NCBI GenBank assembly: GCA_051201605.1
Contig: CP179201.1
Location: 806,001-870,000, forward strand
Reading direction: 5' to 3'
Length of the DNA: 64,000 nucleotides
Source of the DNA: CABZJG01 sp902512685
GTDB lineage: Bacteria; Pseudomonadota; Alphaproteobacteria; Rhodobacterales; Rhodobacteraceae
Of the stretch, positions 25,206 through 34,660 are shown in pieces. The position numbers were made by a program, and so were the translations under genes. A model generated the notes under the pieces. It was not told the DNA's origin. It did no database searches and saw only the letters and a program-made list of their open reading frames with translations. Position 1 is the stretch's first letter; the number at the start of each line of letters is the position of its first letter.

Positions 25206-26713
25206 TCTTGCAAATCCTTTTGTTGTGGCAAAGAAAATTGTCTGGTTAATTTTAGCCTTAACGCTTCTGGTAGATGATTGGGCCAATGGGTTTCCAAAAT
25301 GGTATTGGCAATTGTATTTGACCTCTCTTCGATATCTGAGTGCTCTGAAGTTGACCAAACATCCAAAGGGCTGCGATCGGCAATATTTGGATATAAGAAA
25401 TCGCTTCGCATCCGGGCATAGGTTTCCGGGCGTCCCAAATAATGACCTTCGCCTGTCACAACTTCTTTGATCTCATCAAACATAAGTGTATCCTGAGTTA
25501 TCTCAGGCGCTATATTTGCCCGTTTGATAGCCCCCAGCATATCATTGTCTGCGACCATAGCGCTAAAACTAACTCCCATCAAAGCCGCCTGAGTTCCCAC
25601 CGCTTGGGTGATTAAGTTTGCCCCAGCTTGAATTGCTGTGTTGATTGTCAAAGCTTTTTCATAACCTGCTTGAAAATCGGGCCGTTTACTATCTGTGGCA
25701 CCTGCGATCACTGAGCAGGGCAAATCCCAATATCGAAGCACTTGAACCGCAAGGGCCGTCGCCATTATCTGCTCACCAGCGCCGCCAGCCATACCGCCTG
25801 TGCGCAAATCAATGATCATTGGACGTGGCCCTGCAATGCGCGGTGCCTTTGGATCCAATGCGTGCACAAAGGCAAGGCCAGCGAGTGTTTCGGCAAGGGT
25901 TTGCGCCACAGAGCCTGCCATAGTTACTGGACTTGAGGCCCCAAGCTGGCCAAAGACGTTACAATGAACAGGAATTCCATGGTGCACAGCTTCAGCCATA
26001 ACGGCAAAGCTTTCATCATGCGCCCGCAACGGTGGTACCGCATGATTGATATTTAACGAAAGAAATGGGCGGTCGCGAAATGCTGCTTCGCTGCCAGCAA
26101 TCTCATAGCAGATTTCCGCAATCTGGATCACATGCGCCGGCTGAGATGCCTGCACCATTACATGTTTTGAAGTTCCCAAAAGACATGCAGTGGCCGTCGC
26201 AAGGTCAAAAGCAAGCGGATCATCTATATCGCCCGCCACAAGCGAGCGTGAGAAGAATTGTACATGATCAAGTGCATCGCTTAATCTGGCCGCTGAATAA
26301 AGATCATGTAGCTTTGAAGGGCGATAATCTTGGATATATTGGTCATAGATATTTGGGGCAGCACCGCCTGTTCCAGCATAAACGCTCTGTCCTCCAACCA
26401 TCAAGTCATGCGCTTTTATTTGCCCTGCAAGCCGCACAGTACGAGGTGTGTTTTTGAGCGTAGCCTCAATAAGGTCGCGGGAATAAAGCAGCCTGCCATC
26501 TACAAACCGGCCACCATTTGAAATTACCGCGTCACATAATACAGAAGGGGTCTCTGACAAACCTATATCGGTTAGTATTCTGATGGCAGTCTTGGCCACT
26601 TTTTCAACGTCTTCAATTGAAAGTGGATGCCAAAACCCACCCTGAGCAGCCGTATCCGGCCCATTTGAGGGTTCTTTTGCCGCACGGCTACCTTTGCGCA
26701 TGCGCCGTGCCAT
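25202..26713 (-). CDS. Trimethylamine methyltransferase (MttB)-family protein without pyrrolysine
   Basis: The start at 26713 (MARRMRKGSRAAK) overlaps the aldehyde dehydrogenase stop by one base. The 503-residue protein has the MttB TIM-barrel pattern, with YAGTGGAAPNIYD, NINHAVPPLRAHDESFAVMAEAVHHGIPVHCNVFGQLGASSPVTMAGSVAQTLAE and TGEGHYLGRPETYARMRS. The frame contains no in-frame amber codon, so it belongs to the non-pyrrolysine branch. Known members of that branch demethylate quaternary amines such as glycine betaine, proline betaine or carnitine to a corrinoid protein. No corrinoid protein gene is seen in the window. The substrate may be the product of the oxidations encoded upstream. Confidence 0.88.
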   Translation of the reverse strand: MARRMRKGSRAAKEPSNGPDTAAQGGFWHPLSIEDVEKVAKTAIRILTDIGLSETPSVLCDAVISNGGRFVDGRLLYSRDLIEATLKNTPRTVRLAGQIKAHDLMVGGQSVYAGTGGAAPNIYDQYIQDYRPSKLHDLYSAARLSDALDHVQFFSRSLVAGDIDDPLAFDLATATACLLGTSKHVMVQASQPAHVIQIAEICYEIAGSEAAFRDRPFLSLNINHAVPPLRAHDESFAVMAEAVHHGIPVHCNVFGQLGASSPVTMAGSVAQTLAETLAGLAFVHALDPKAPRIAGPRPMIIDLRTGGMAGGAGEQIMATALAVQVLRYWDLPCSVIAGATDSKRPDFQAGYEKALTINTAIQAGANLITQAVGTQAALMGVSFSAMVADNDMLGAIKRANIAPEITQDTLMFDEIKEVVTGEGHYLGRPETYARMRSDFLYPNIADRSPLDVWSTSEHSDIEERSNTIANTILETHWPNHLPEALRLKLTRQFSLPQQKDLQE

Positions 26714-28197
26714 CAGGCAAAAGGGTCCGGTTGGTGAGGATTGGTGGCCAACCAAACTGATCGCGTTTGCAAAAAGCAACGCATTCCCTCAATGCCGTTC
26801 TCTCGGCCATAGCCAGATTGTTTGAAACCCCCAACAGGACTTTGTGTTGCGGCATTAAAATAATTGTTGATGTAGACAGTGCCAGCCTCAATTTGATCAG
26901 CCATGCGCATAGCTTTTGTCACATCTTGTGACCAAATACCGGCAGCAAGGCCATAGACCGAATCATTGGCTATGCGGATAACTTCGTCTTCATTCTGCCA
27001 CGCTTCGGTGCTGACAACAGGACCAAAAACTTCATTTTGTCCAAGGTCGGAACTATTTGCAACATTTGAAAAGATAGTGGGTCCAATATAATAACCTTTG
27101 TCACGGCGTGCTGCTCGACCATCAAGCAACAAGTGATGGCCGGCCCGCTCGGCCGCATCGATATGTGCCAGAACAGCTTCGTAATGCGGACGGTTTGCCA
27201 TAGGACCAATTTGGCTGGTCGGGTCTGATGGCTCTCCAACCCTCGCTTTTGCGACCACATCTACCAGCTTTTTTGTAAAATTTTCGATCACATCGGCGTG
27301 CACCAAAAGCCGAGAGCCGGAAATACAACTCTGCCCGCCGGCTGGGAAAATACCGCCCGCAACGCCGTTTACTGCAAGGTCTAGATCAGCATCCGGCAGG
27401 ACAATCTGAGGGGATTTACCACCAAGTTCCATGATCAGTGGCTTGACTTGCCGAGCAGCGGTCTTAGCCACCGCACGCCCCCCCGGCGTGCCCCCTGTAA
27501 AACTGACTAATCGCACATCTGGGTGATCAATAAGTGGCTCGCCAGTCGTAGCACCAAAGCCGGTAACAACATTGATCACTCCAGGGGGCAATCCAGCCTC
27601 GTTGAGTATATCCATAAGCTCCAAGATCGAACAACTTGCCTGTTCTGAAGGTTTTATAACGACTGTATTACCGGCGGCTAGACAGGGCGCTAGTTTCCAT
27701 ATCAGTGTCCCAATTGGCGAGTTCCAAGGCAGCATCAGGGCAACGACACCAAATGGCTCCCATGTCATGTAATTATGTATGTCAGGGACTTCAGCAGGAA
27801 TTAACCGACCTTCAAACTTGTCACACAGGCCAGCATAGTAGTGCCAACTGTCCACCTGCCATCCACCTTGGCCGAGACCTGGAGCGATATTTGGTAGTCG
27901 CCCATTATCGCGAAGCTCTATTGCACCCAGTCTATCTGCATGTTTTGAGATTACATCCCCGATCCGTCGCAAAAGACGGCCGCGCTCTGCCGGCATCATC
28001 CGGCCCCAAGGGCCTTCGTTAAAGGCAGATTTGGCGGCGCCAACGGCATTGTCCACATCAGGCTTTCGGCAATCCGGTAAGCGCGCCCAGACTTCACCAT
28101 TTGCAGGATTTTCACTGTCAAAATATCCCCTTGCTACAGGGGAATGCCATTTGTTGTTAGAAAAATACTGATATGTTCGATTCTCAGGCATTTGCAA
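26713..28197 (-). CDS. Aldehyde dehydrogenase
   Basis: A 494-residue NAD(P)-dependent aldehyde dehydrogenase with catalytic E (MELGGKSPQ), catalytic C (GGQSCISGSR), oxyanion asparagine (LPWNSP) and the cofactor loop SFTGGTPGGR. It resembles the betaine-aldehyde and gamma-aminobutyraldehyde dehydrogenase branch. Its 5' end overlaps the GMC oxidoreductase gene by 14 nt. The likely job is oxidation of the aldehyde made by that enzyme to a carboxylate, as in choline to betaine conversion. The exact substrate is not known. Confidence 0.92.
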   Translation of the reverse strand: MQMPENRTYQYFSNNKWHSPVARGYFDSENPANGEVWARLPDCRKPDVDNAVGAAKSAFNEGPWGRMMPAERGRLLRRIGDVISKHADRLGAIELRDNGRLPNIAPGLGQGGWQVDSWHYYAGLCDKFEGRLIPAEVPDIHNYMTWEPFGVVALMLPWNSPIGTLIWKLAPCLAAGNTVVIKPSEQASCSILELMDILNEAGLPPGVINVVTGFGATTGEPLIDHPDVRLVSFTGGTPGGRAVAKTAARQVKPLIMELGGKSPQIVLPDADLDLAVNGVAGGIFPAGGQSCISGSRLLVHADVIENFTKKLVDVVAKARVGEPSDPTSQIGPMANRPHYEAVLAHIDAAERAGHHLLLDGRAARRDKGYYIGPTIFSNVANSSDLGQNEVFGPVVSTEAWQNEDEVIRIANDSVYGLAAGIWSQDVTKAMRMADQIEAGTVYINNYFNAATQSPVGGFKQSGYGRENGIEGMRCFLQTRSVWLATNPHQPDPFA

Positions 28198-29857
28198 TAT
28201 CTCGTGGGTCTTCAGGTGGTAATGACGGATGGCCTAGAATCATGTCGCTGGCTTTCTCGGCCATCATAATCACAGTGGCATAAAGGTTACCAGTGATTTG
28301 GGAAGGCATAGCGGAAGCATCGCACACGCGCAGACCTTCTATGCCGCGCACACGCAGATTTGCATCCAGTACAGCGCCTTCATCTGTGCCCATGCGAGCA
28401 GTGCAGCAGGGGTGATGACCGGTATATGCGGTTTGCCGGATTGCATTGATGATCTCGCTCTTGGAATGGGCATCTTTCCAGACACCTGTCTCGCCTTGAT
28501 GATATTTGGCGATTTGCGGCTGGGCCATGACCTCGCGCATGATGTGAACACCGTGCACCAGTTCATCGAGGTCCCGAGCATCAGATAAATAGTTCGGATC
28601 GATTAACGGGTGCTGCGTGGGGTCAGCGCTGGCCAGCCGGACGGTGCCAAGGCTTTTGGGGCGTTCCTGATTTATGTCAATTTGAATGCCGGGTTGCGCC
28701 ACTTTACGCCCACGTACCAGCAGGCGGCGGCCAAGGCGCTCTAAAAATGGAGCGGCTTCCTCTTCGCCGTTGCCGAGGTTTTCCTCGACAGTCATCGGGG
28801 TCATGAATACCTCAAGCTCTGGCAAGGCTGGATCATCCAAGGCAAGAAACAGCACTGCAGAGAACAAAGAACCGCCCCCAGGGCCGGACCCGTTTAGCAA
28901 CCAGCGTCCCATCAGCCATGCCGCGCGGTCCAATCGCTGATGGCGGCTATGGCTGAGGTCAAGACGGTCTGAGGCGTATTGCATCGAAACATCAACATGG
29001 TCGGCCAAATCAGCCCCCACACCGGGAAGATCAATAACCGGCGCAATGCCATGAGAGCGCAGATGATCAGCCGGTCCTATACCGGAAAGCATCAGCAGCT
29101 GCGGTGTGCCAAAGACACCCTGGCAAACAATCACCTCGCGTTCTGCTCGGATGAGTTCACCGCCCAGAGTTTCTAGGCCAACCGCGCGCTTGCCCTCCAT
29201 CACAATTCGGGTGATGTGCCGGCCTGTGAGGGTGGTCAAATTCTTCGGTGCGCGCTTCAGATAGGCGATGGCAGAGGATTGGCGCACACCGCGCGACACG
29301 GTACTGTCACATCGGGCGACGCCAGTGCGCTCTGCCCCGTTGAAATCATCCAGTTCCCGGTGACCAGCTGCAATGGCAGACGCGATAAAAGCGCTGTCGA
29401 GCACGCCGAAATTCACAGCTGGTTCGGTTTTTAGCGGGCCGGATTGCCCATGAAACGCATCGCTTCTATCGCGCGAACCCTCGGCCCGTCTAAAATAGGG
29501 TAAGAGATCTGCATAGCCCCAGCCCGCCAGCCCCTTTTGCCGCCACATGTCATAATCGGTTGGGACGCCGCGCATGTATATCATGCCGTTGACAATGGAT
29601 GTCCCGCCAAGTGCCTTGCCACGTGCAAAATAGATACTGCGCCCGCCCAACCCTGCCTGTGGCACACTCTCGTATCCCCAGTCCAGACGAGGGTTGCCGA
29701 ACACGAAACCGTTACCGGCTGGCATCCGAATGAAGAGGTCCCGGCCATTACCGCCCGCCTCGACAATGCAGACCGACACCGAAGGATCTTCGGCCAAACG
29801 CGCAGCCAGGGCGCAGCCTGCCGAGCCTCCTCCTGCTATGACGTAATCGAACTTCAT
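28184..29857 (-). CDS. GMC-family FAD-dependent alcohol oxidoreductase (choline dehydrogenase-like)
   Basis: The protein has 557 residues. The FAD-binding GGGSAG motif lies at 9-14 and the GMC signatures are ARGKALGGTSIVNGMIYMRG and GVFGTPQLLMLSGIGP. The catalytic HH is in TGHHPCCTARMG and the C-terminal segment is GLRVCDASAMP. The family includes BetA, alcohol dehydrogenases and others that make aldehydes from primary alcohols. It overlaps its neighbours on both sides (4 and 14 nt), so it is translationally coupled with the IPMDH-like and aldehyde dehydrogenase genes. It is not called BetA because the other operon members are not those of the betaine pathway. Confidence 0.9.
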   Translation of the reverse strand: MKFDYVIAGGGSAGCALAARLAEDPSVSVCIVEAGGNGRDLFIRMPAGNGFVFGNPRLDWGYESVPQAGLGGRSIYFARGKALGGTSIVNGMIYMRGVPTDYDMWRQKGLAGWGYADLLPYFRRAEGSRDRSDAFHGQSGPLKTEPAVNFGVLDSAFIASAIAAGHRELDDFNGAERTGVARCDSTVSRGVRQSSAIAYLKRAPKNLTTLTGRHITRIVMEGKRAVGLETLGGELIRAEREVIVCQGVFGTPQLLMLSGIGPADHLRSHGIAPVIDLPGVGADLADHVDVSMQYASDRLDLSHSRHQRLDRAAWLMGRWLLNGSGPGGGSLFSAVLFLALDDPALPELEVFMTPMTVEENLGNGEEEAAPFLERLGRRLLVRGRKVAQPGIQIDINQERPKSLGTVRLASADPTQHPLIDPNYLSDARDLDELVHGVHIMREVMAQPQIAKYHQGETGVWKDAHSKSEIINAIRQTAYTGHHPCCTARMGTDEGAVLDANLRVRGIEGLRVCDASAMPSQITGNLYATVIMMAEKASDMILGHPSLPPEDPRDIANA

Positions 29858-30936
29858 TGCATAAGCCTTTCCAAGATCGCATCGGTCATTTCCGTCGAGG
29901 AGGCAGTGCCGCCGATATCTCGGGTCGCGATACCATTTGCAATCGCTCGCTCAATCGCTCGCTCGACGGCGTGGTTCAGATCGGCACGGCCAAAGGTGAA
30001 CTCGAACATCATGCCTACTGATAGGATCATTCCCACCGGATTGGCGATGCCTTTTCCGGCAATATCGGGAGCAGAGCCGGAGGTGGATTCGTAGATCCCA
30101 AAGGCAGCGCCGTCCGCAGGGTTAGAGGCCAGACAGGCCGAGGGCAGCATTCCGAGTGACCCAGCAAAAGAACCTGTAAGGTCGCTGAACAAGTCACCCA
30201 ACTGGTTGCAGCATAAAACCACATCGAAATCACACGGGCGCATCATCATCTGATAGCCACAGTTGTCGGCGAACATGTTTTCAAATGAAACATCGGGATA
30301 CTCAAGCGACACTTCGGAAACGATCTCTCGCCAAAGCTTATAACTCTCCATCACGTTCGACTTATCACAGCTGACCAAGCGTTTGTTTCGACGGCGGGCA
30401 AGCGCGAAACCACCATGCGCAATACGCGCAACTTCATCTTCGTTGTAGGTGATCATATCGAACCCTTTGCGCTTTCCATTTTCCAGACGCTGCCCGCGTT
30501 GCGAAGAAAACATCGCTCCTCCGCACATTTCTCTTAGGATTAGGATGTTAGCGCCATCTATAAGATTGTTCTTAAAAGGAGTTCTGTTTGTCAAAGATGC
30601 CCAGTTTCGCGCGGGCCGAAGTCCGAGATATGTTTGCAAATGATGGCGCAGATACATAAGACCGTCTTGGCACTCGGCGCCGCCCGGCATACGGATATCA
30701 TCCCACTTTGGTCCTCCCACGGCGCCTACCAAAATTGCATCTGCAACACGGGCCTTGGCAAGCAGATCAGCTGTACAAAAACTGCCATAACGGTCATAGC
30801 TCGCACCATGCAGAAGTTCATAATTGATATTCAAAGACAGATTAGCAGCCGCGGCCAAATGTTCTGCGACCCGCACTCCCTGATCCAGTATCTCTGGACC
30901 AATTCCATCGCCACCAAGCGCTAGAATATGAGCCAT
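29854..30936 (-). CDS. Isopropylmalate/isocitrate dehydrogenase-family enzyme
   Basis: A 360-residue beta-decarboxylating dehydrogenase with an N-terminal LALGGDGIGPEI, the arginine-rich substrate site LGLRPARNW, the catalytic KSNVMESYKLWREIV, the metal-binding DNCGYQMMMRP and QLGDLFSDL, and the NAD site GSAPDIAGKGIANPVGMILS. It looks most like LeuB. However, the operon holds no leucine genes, so a catabolic 2-hydroxy-acid substrate such as a malate or tartrate derivative is plausible. It begins the six-gene unit, and the ATG is preceded by GGGGA at 6 nt. It overlaps the GMC gene by 4 nt. Confidence 0.88.
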   Translation of the reverse strand: MAHILALGGDGIGPEILDQGVRVAEHLAAAANLSLNINYELLHGASYDRYGSFCTADLLAKARVADAILVGAVGGPKWDDIRMPGGAECQDGLMYLRHHLQTYLGLRPARNWASLTNRTPFKNNLIDGANILILREMCGGAMFSSQRGQRLENGKRKGFDMITYNEDEVARIAHGGFALARRRNKRLVSCDKSNVMESYKLWREIVSEVSLEYPDVSFENMFADNCGYQMMMRPCDFDVVLCCNQLGDLFSDLTGSFAGSLGMLPSACLASNPADGAAFGIYESTSGSAPDIAGKGIANPVGMILSVGMMFEFTFGRADLNHAVERAIERAIANGIATRDIGGTASSTEMTDAILERLMQ

Positions 30937-31063
30937 TTTGTCCCCGTGTCTATTTCTTTTGGGGAAACATAATCATATCGCCAAATAAACTAAAATATCT
31001 AATTTATTCGGTCGATTTTGTTAAATACTAAAACTATGATTTTATTTCATAAATTTGAATTTA

Positions 31064-31082
31064 CTTAATTAAATAAATTAAG
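31064..31082. promoter_or_regulatory. AT-rich inverted repeat upstream of the six-gene operon
   Basis: CTTAATT and AATTAAG are inverted around 5 nt and overlap the stop codon of the fusion gene. The repeat could be an operator for the IPMDH-like operon that starts 128 bp further on, or a chance feature in very AT-rich DNA. Confidence 0.25.
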
Positions 31083-34074
31083 AAACTCCAAGTTCAATGC
31101 CCTCTTTCAAAGTCTCATCCAACTGCGAAAGCAGAAAATCAGCAGCAGGCGCGTCGATGGTCAGAGGGGGGCGGATTTTTAGGACATTTTCATGCGGCCC
31201 CTCGGTTCCCAAAAGCACATGCTTGCTGCGCATGCGCTCAATGACAAAGCATGTCAGAGCCGACGCTGGCATCTTAGACACTTTGTCTTTAACCAATTCC
31301 AGACCCAAGAACAGCCCGCGCCCGCGCACATCCCCGACAACATCATACTTATCTTTTAATAACTCCATGCCATTAAGCAGCCGATTGCCGACAATTTTGG
31401 CATTTTGGGACAGGTTTTCTTGGTCAACAATATCAAGAACTTCTTTTCCAATACGGCAAGACAGAGTGGAGGCCCCAAAAGTGGAGAAAAATTCAACGCC
31501 ATTGTCGAAGCTATCTGCAATCTCAGGCGTCGTGACAACTGCCCCGATGGGATGTCCGTTTCCGAGGGGTTTTCCTAAAACGATAATATCCGGAACAACA
31601 CCTTGCTCTTCAAAAGCAAAGTAATTTTCTCCCAAACGGCCAAGGCCAGTTTGAACCTCATCTGCGATACAGACGCCGCCTTCAGCTCTCACGCGGCTGT
31701 AGACAGCCTCAAGATATCCTTTGGGGGGAATGATCTGTCCCCCGACACTCGGAAAGGTTTCAGCGATGAAGCAGGCCAGCCGGCCACCACGCCTCCGAAT
31801 GTTGTCTATAGCGGCATCCGTCAGTGCGGCAAATTTTTCGCCCGCCAAGGGATCATCTCGCAAAAATGCGCCTTGATAATCGTCTGGGAATGCAATTATC
31901 TCGACCCATTCGGGCTTACCTACTCCATTTTTTCGATTGAATTTATATGGCGAGATATCAATCGCACCAGTGGTATTGCCATGATACGCCTCGTCAAGGA
32001 CGATTGTATCTTTGCCACCGGAATGTGCGCGCGCCAATCTAAGCGCTAGTTCATTGGCTTCAGAACCAGAATTCACAAACATACAAACCGATAAATTATC
32101 AGGTGTTCTCTGCGTCAGCTTTTCGGCAAAGGCTATCTGTGCGGGATGAAGATAGCGTGTGTTGGAATTCACTCTGGCCAACTGATCTTGGGCTACACTG
32201 CGGATACGCGGATGCGCGTGACCCACGTGAGGCACATTGTTATAGGCGTCCAGAAAGGGTTGACCATCTTGGTCGAATAGAAAATGTTTCCAGCCGCGCA
32301 CAAAAGTAAGAGGCGATTTATAACTAAGCTTTAAATTTTGGGCAAATTTGGTTTTTCGCTGTTCCAAAAGCTGAGCCTCATTGATCCTTTGATAAGACAC
32401 TTTCTCATTCGAAAGGTTCATAAGTGCGGCTGGATTTGGAAAAACTTCACTCCAGAAGGAAACTTCAACCGGATCGACAACACCTGGCCAATCTTGGCTC
32501 AGCCCATCGGTCAAAAGCGCTAATTGAAAGTGAAGATGAGGGCTCCATCCCCCGTTATGGCTCTGGTCACCTAATCTGGCAAAACACTCACCCGCCGAAA
32601 TCTCGCTTCCAGCACGAAGGTGCCCGATGCTATTGGGTTCAAGATGGCCATATAAGGTGAAAAATTCATCTTGTTCAGGTGTGATATGTGACAAGATAAC
32701 CATGCCACCATAATCAAGGTGTCCTTTCCTATTTTCGACACATAAAACCTCTGCTGCAAGGGGCGCATTTACGGCAGTTCCTGCTGCAACAAAAACATCC
32801 ACACCAATGTGAACACTTCGTCGTCCATTTGGGATATGATGTCCAAGCATGAAAGAGGGCGCTGTGTAGATCAGGCGCGGTTCACCATATCCTCCTATAG
32901 AGATCGCATCACTTTGGTCAGCCACACCAATTTGTGCTGCCTCTATACTGGTTATGTGAAATGGGTTTTGCGGGATACTGGATCGATCGACAGACGCACA
33001 AGCCACTTCAGCAGATGCAAGATCACAATCCAAAATAGGCGCAAAATTTCCATTTTCTCTGGCAATAAAATCTGAAACCCGCGCCGCATATTTGGTAACT
33101 GGATACCCGCAAGCAACACGCAAACGCGCTTCCATCAGGTTGGGATCAATCATGGCATTTTCTAAAAAGTCCCAAGCCGGCGCTTGGGTGATGGTAATAT
33201 AAGAGTCGTTTGGATTTTTCGCGCCCTCTAAAGTTGAATTTACGACTGATACTGCCAAGCGCATTAACGCCGCAGGATATGCAAGAGCAATTTCATCTTC
33301 GGACAGAGGTCGCTTACTATTATAGCCTTTGATCAGAGCCGCAAAACTTTTCATTGGACGAATGGTATCAAGCAGGCAATAGGCTCCACCGATAGAAACG
33401 TCGATAATTGCAGGCCCTCTCGTCATATCACCAAAATCAATCAAGCCAGAAATCGAGAAATGATCCAGTTTATCAGCCTGCACAAGAATATTGTAGTCGT
33501 TAAAATCATTGTGCAAAGCTTGAATTGGCAACGCATGCAATTGTGGAAGAAGGCTAGAAAACTGGTCACATATCGATTTGATCAGTGACCTTCTTTTCGG
33601 ATCTTTAATTGCTTCAAGGTGCTCATAAATCCAAAGGCCCTCTAGAAGATTCCACTTGTGTGAACGTCTCAAGTCAGGATGATCAAAATCTTCCAAACAT
33701 TTATCAATGCGCGCCATATAGGTTCCTAACTCCTCAAGAAGCGCAACAGGCTTTTCTTTTATTATCGCCAGCGCACCTCCCTCAAGCCGGGATTGCGCCC
33801 ACACAAGCCGCTCGTTTTCTATCGCAATGAAACGATTTTCTGCGAAGCTATAAACATCTGGAATAGGTAACGAGACGTCGTTTTCTTTGAGATGAATTAA
33901 TGCCTTGATTTGCATGTCGATAAAAGACGTTTCACAATCAGGGCGCATTATCTTTAAAATACAAGACTGAGTATCCCAAGTTGCAAGAAAGTTTAGATCA
34001 TACTCACCTGCCAGTGGCTTTAGATCGACCGAAGCGCTAAAAAGATGCTGCGCTATATTTTCCCAATCATCCAT
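31078..34074 (-). CDS. Fusion of APH-type kinase, M23 domain and class III aminotransferase/phospholyase
   Basis: This 998-residue protein has three parts. Residues 1 to about 330 are an aminoglycoside phosphotransferase-type kinase, with catalytic HNDFNDYN and DFGD motifs near 190-220. About 385-540 is an M23 (LytM) domain with HIGVD and HLHFQ. From about 580 to the end is a class III PLP enzyme with GKPLGNGHPIGAVV around the PLP lysine. That motif and ALRLARAHSGG resemble human ETNPPL and PHYKPL, which eliminate phosphate from phosphoethanolamine and phosphohydroxylysine. A hydroxylysine kinase of the APH type works with PHYKPL, so kinase plus lyase in one chain makes sense for amino alcohols. 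The M23 part's role is unclear. The gene precedes the six-gene operon on the same strand. Confidence 0.9.
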   Translation of the reverse strand: MDDWENIAQHLFSASVDLKPLAGEYDLNFLATWDTQSCILKIMRPDCETSFIDMQIKALIHLKENDVSLPIPDVYSFAENRFIAIENERLVWAQSRLEGGALAIIKEKPVALLEELGTYMARIDKCLEDFDHPDLRRSHKWNLLEGLWIYEHLEAIKDPKRRSLIKSICDQFSSLLPQLHALPIQALHNDFNDYNILVQADKLDHFSISGLIDFGDMTRGPAIIDVSIGGAYCLLDTIRPMKSFAALIKGYNSKRPLSEDEIALAYPAALMRLAVSVVNSTLEGAKNPNDSYITITQAPAWDFLENAMIDPNLMEARLRVACGYPVTKYAARVSDFIARENGNFAPILDCDLASAEVACASVDRSSIPQNPFHITSIEAAQIGVADQSDAISIGGYGEPRLIYTAPSFMLGHHIPNGRRSVHIGVDVFVAAGTAVNAPLAAEVLCVENRKGHLDYGGMVILSHITPEQDEFFTLYGHLEPNSIGHLRAGSEISAGECFARLGDQSHNGGWSPHLHFQLALLTDGLSQDWPGVVDPVEVSFWSEVFPNPAALMNLSNEKVSYQRINEAQLLEQRKTKFAQNLKLSYKSPLTFVRGWKHFLFDQDGQPFLDAYNNVPHVGHAHPRIRSVAQDQLARVNSNTRYLHPAQIAFAEKLTQRTPDNLSVCMFVNSGSEANELALRLARAHSGGKDTIVLDEAYHGNTTGAIDISPYKFNRKNGVGKPEWVEIIAFPDDYQGAFLRDDPLAGEKFAALTDAAIDNIRRRGGRLACFIAETFPSVGGQIIPPKGYLEAVYSRVRAEGGVCIADEVQTGLGRLGENYFAFEEQGVVPDIIVLGKPLGNGHPIGAVVTTPEIADSFDNGVEFFSTFGASTLSCRIGKEVLDIVDQENLSQNAKIVGNRLLNGMELLKDKYDVVGDVRGRGLFLGLELVKDKVSKMPASALTCFVIERMRSKHVLLGTEGPHENVLKIRPPLTIDAPAADFLLSQLDETLKEGIELGVS

Positions 34075-34364
34075 AGTTTGTGCCTTAGCCTAATTTAGTT
34101 TGCGTTTGTACCCGTGCAGAACACTTGACAGTCTAGATTTTATTGAAATTTTACAGCCAGAAGTTATGTTTCCTTAGAGTTTAGCCAAATGGGATTTAAG
34201 TCCATAAAAATGATATACATCCCCTTACAAAGAAGGTTCAAGCTGATCCTACCCCTTTGAAGTGGTTCACCCTTATAGTTAGAAAATAGACAATCAGAAT
34301 GGGCATTAAATTGCTCAATCCTGAAGAGCCTGCCATGAAATTAAGACAGGTTGAGGTGCTGTGA

Positions 34365-34660
34365 ATTCAAGGGTTGGCAAGGGATTTTGTGCGGCAAGTC
34401 CTATTTGCATGTCGTAGATGATATTTCTTTTGATTTCGCGCGGTGAAACCCTTGCGCTTGTGAGTGAAAGCGGCCCTGGAAAATAACAGTGGCTTTGGCT
34501 TTGGCGCGCCTAGTCGGTGCCTAAATAGCTTCCGTTATTTTGGTGGGCGCTGATTTTCTTGAGTTGGAAGAAGAAAGGTTGCCACTTTACGCCTTTGATG
34601 GTTATCGCATTAGAGCTTTTGCCTAGATATCTCAGCTAATCCTCAAATATTTAGATGGGG
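34365..34660 (+). pseudogene. Decayed oligopeptide-type ABC transporter ATPase (OppF/DppF-like)
   Basis: Frames must be switched to read it. IQGLARDFVRQVLF starts at 34365. Then VVDDISFDFARG, GETLALVSESGPGK (Walker A remnant, near 34450-34482) and, after one missing base, TVALALARL follow. This matches the N-terminus of OppF/DppF ATPases (AVDDVSFDI-GETLGLVGESGSGKST). At least three frame breaks and several stops are needed, and the part after about 34600 fades. There is no rest of the gene and no partner permease. It is a relic, next to an isolated IS end at 34661. Confidence 0.72.

Noticed and set aside
28184..29857. Calling the GMC protein BetA and the next gene BetB
   Set aside because: The betaine operon would have betI or betC; here the partners are MttB, PanE, FAH and IPMDH-like genes, so the substrate is left open.
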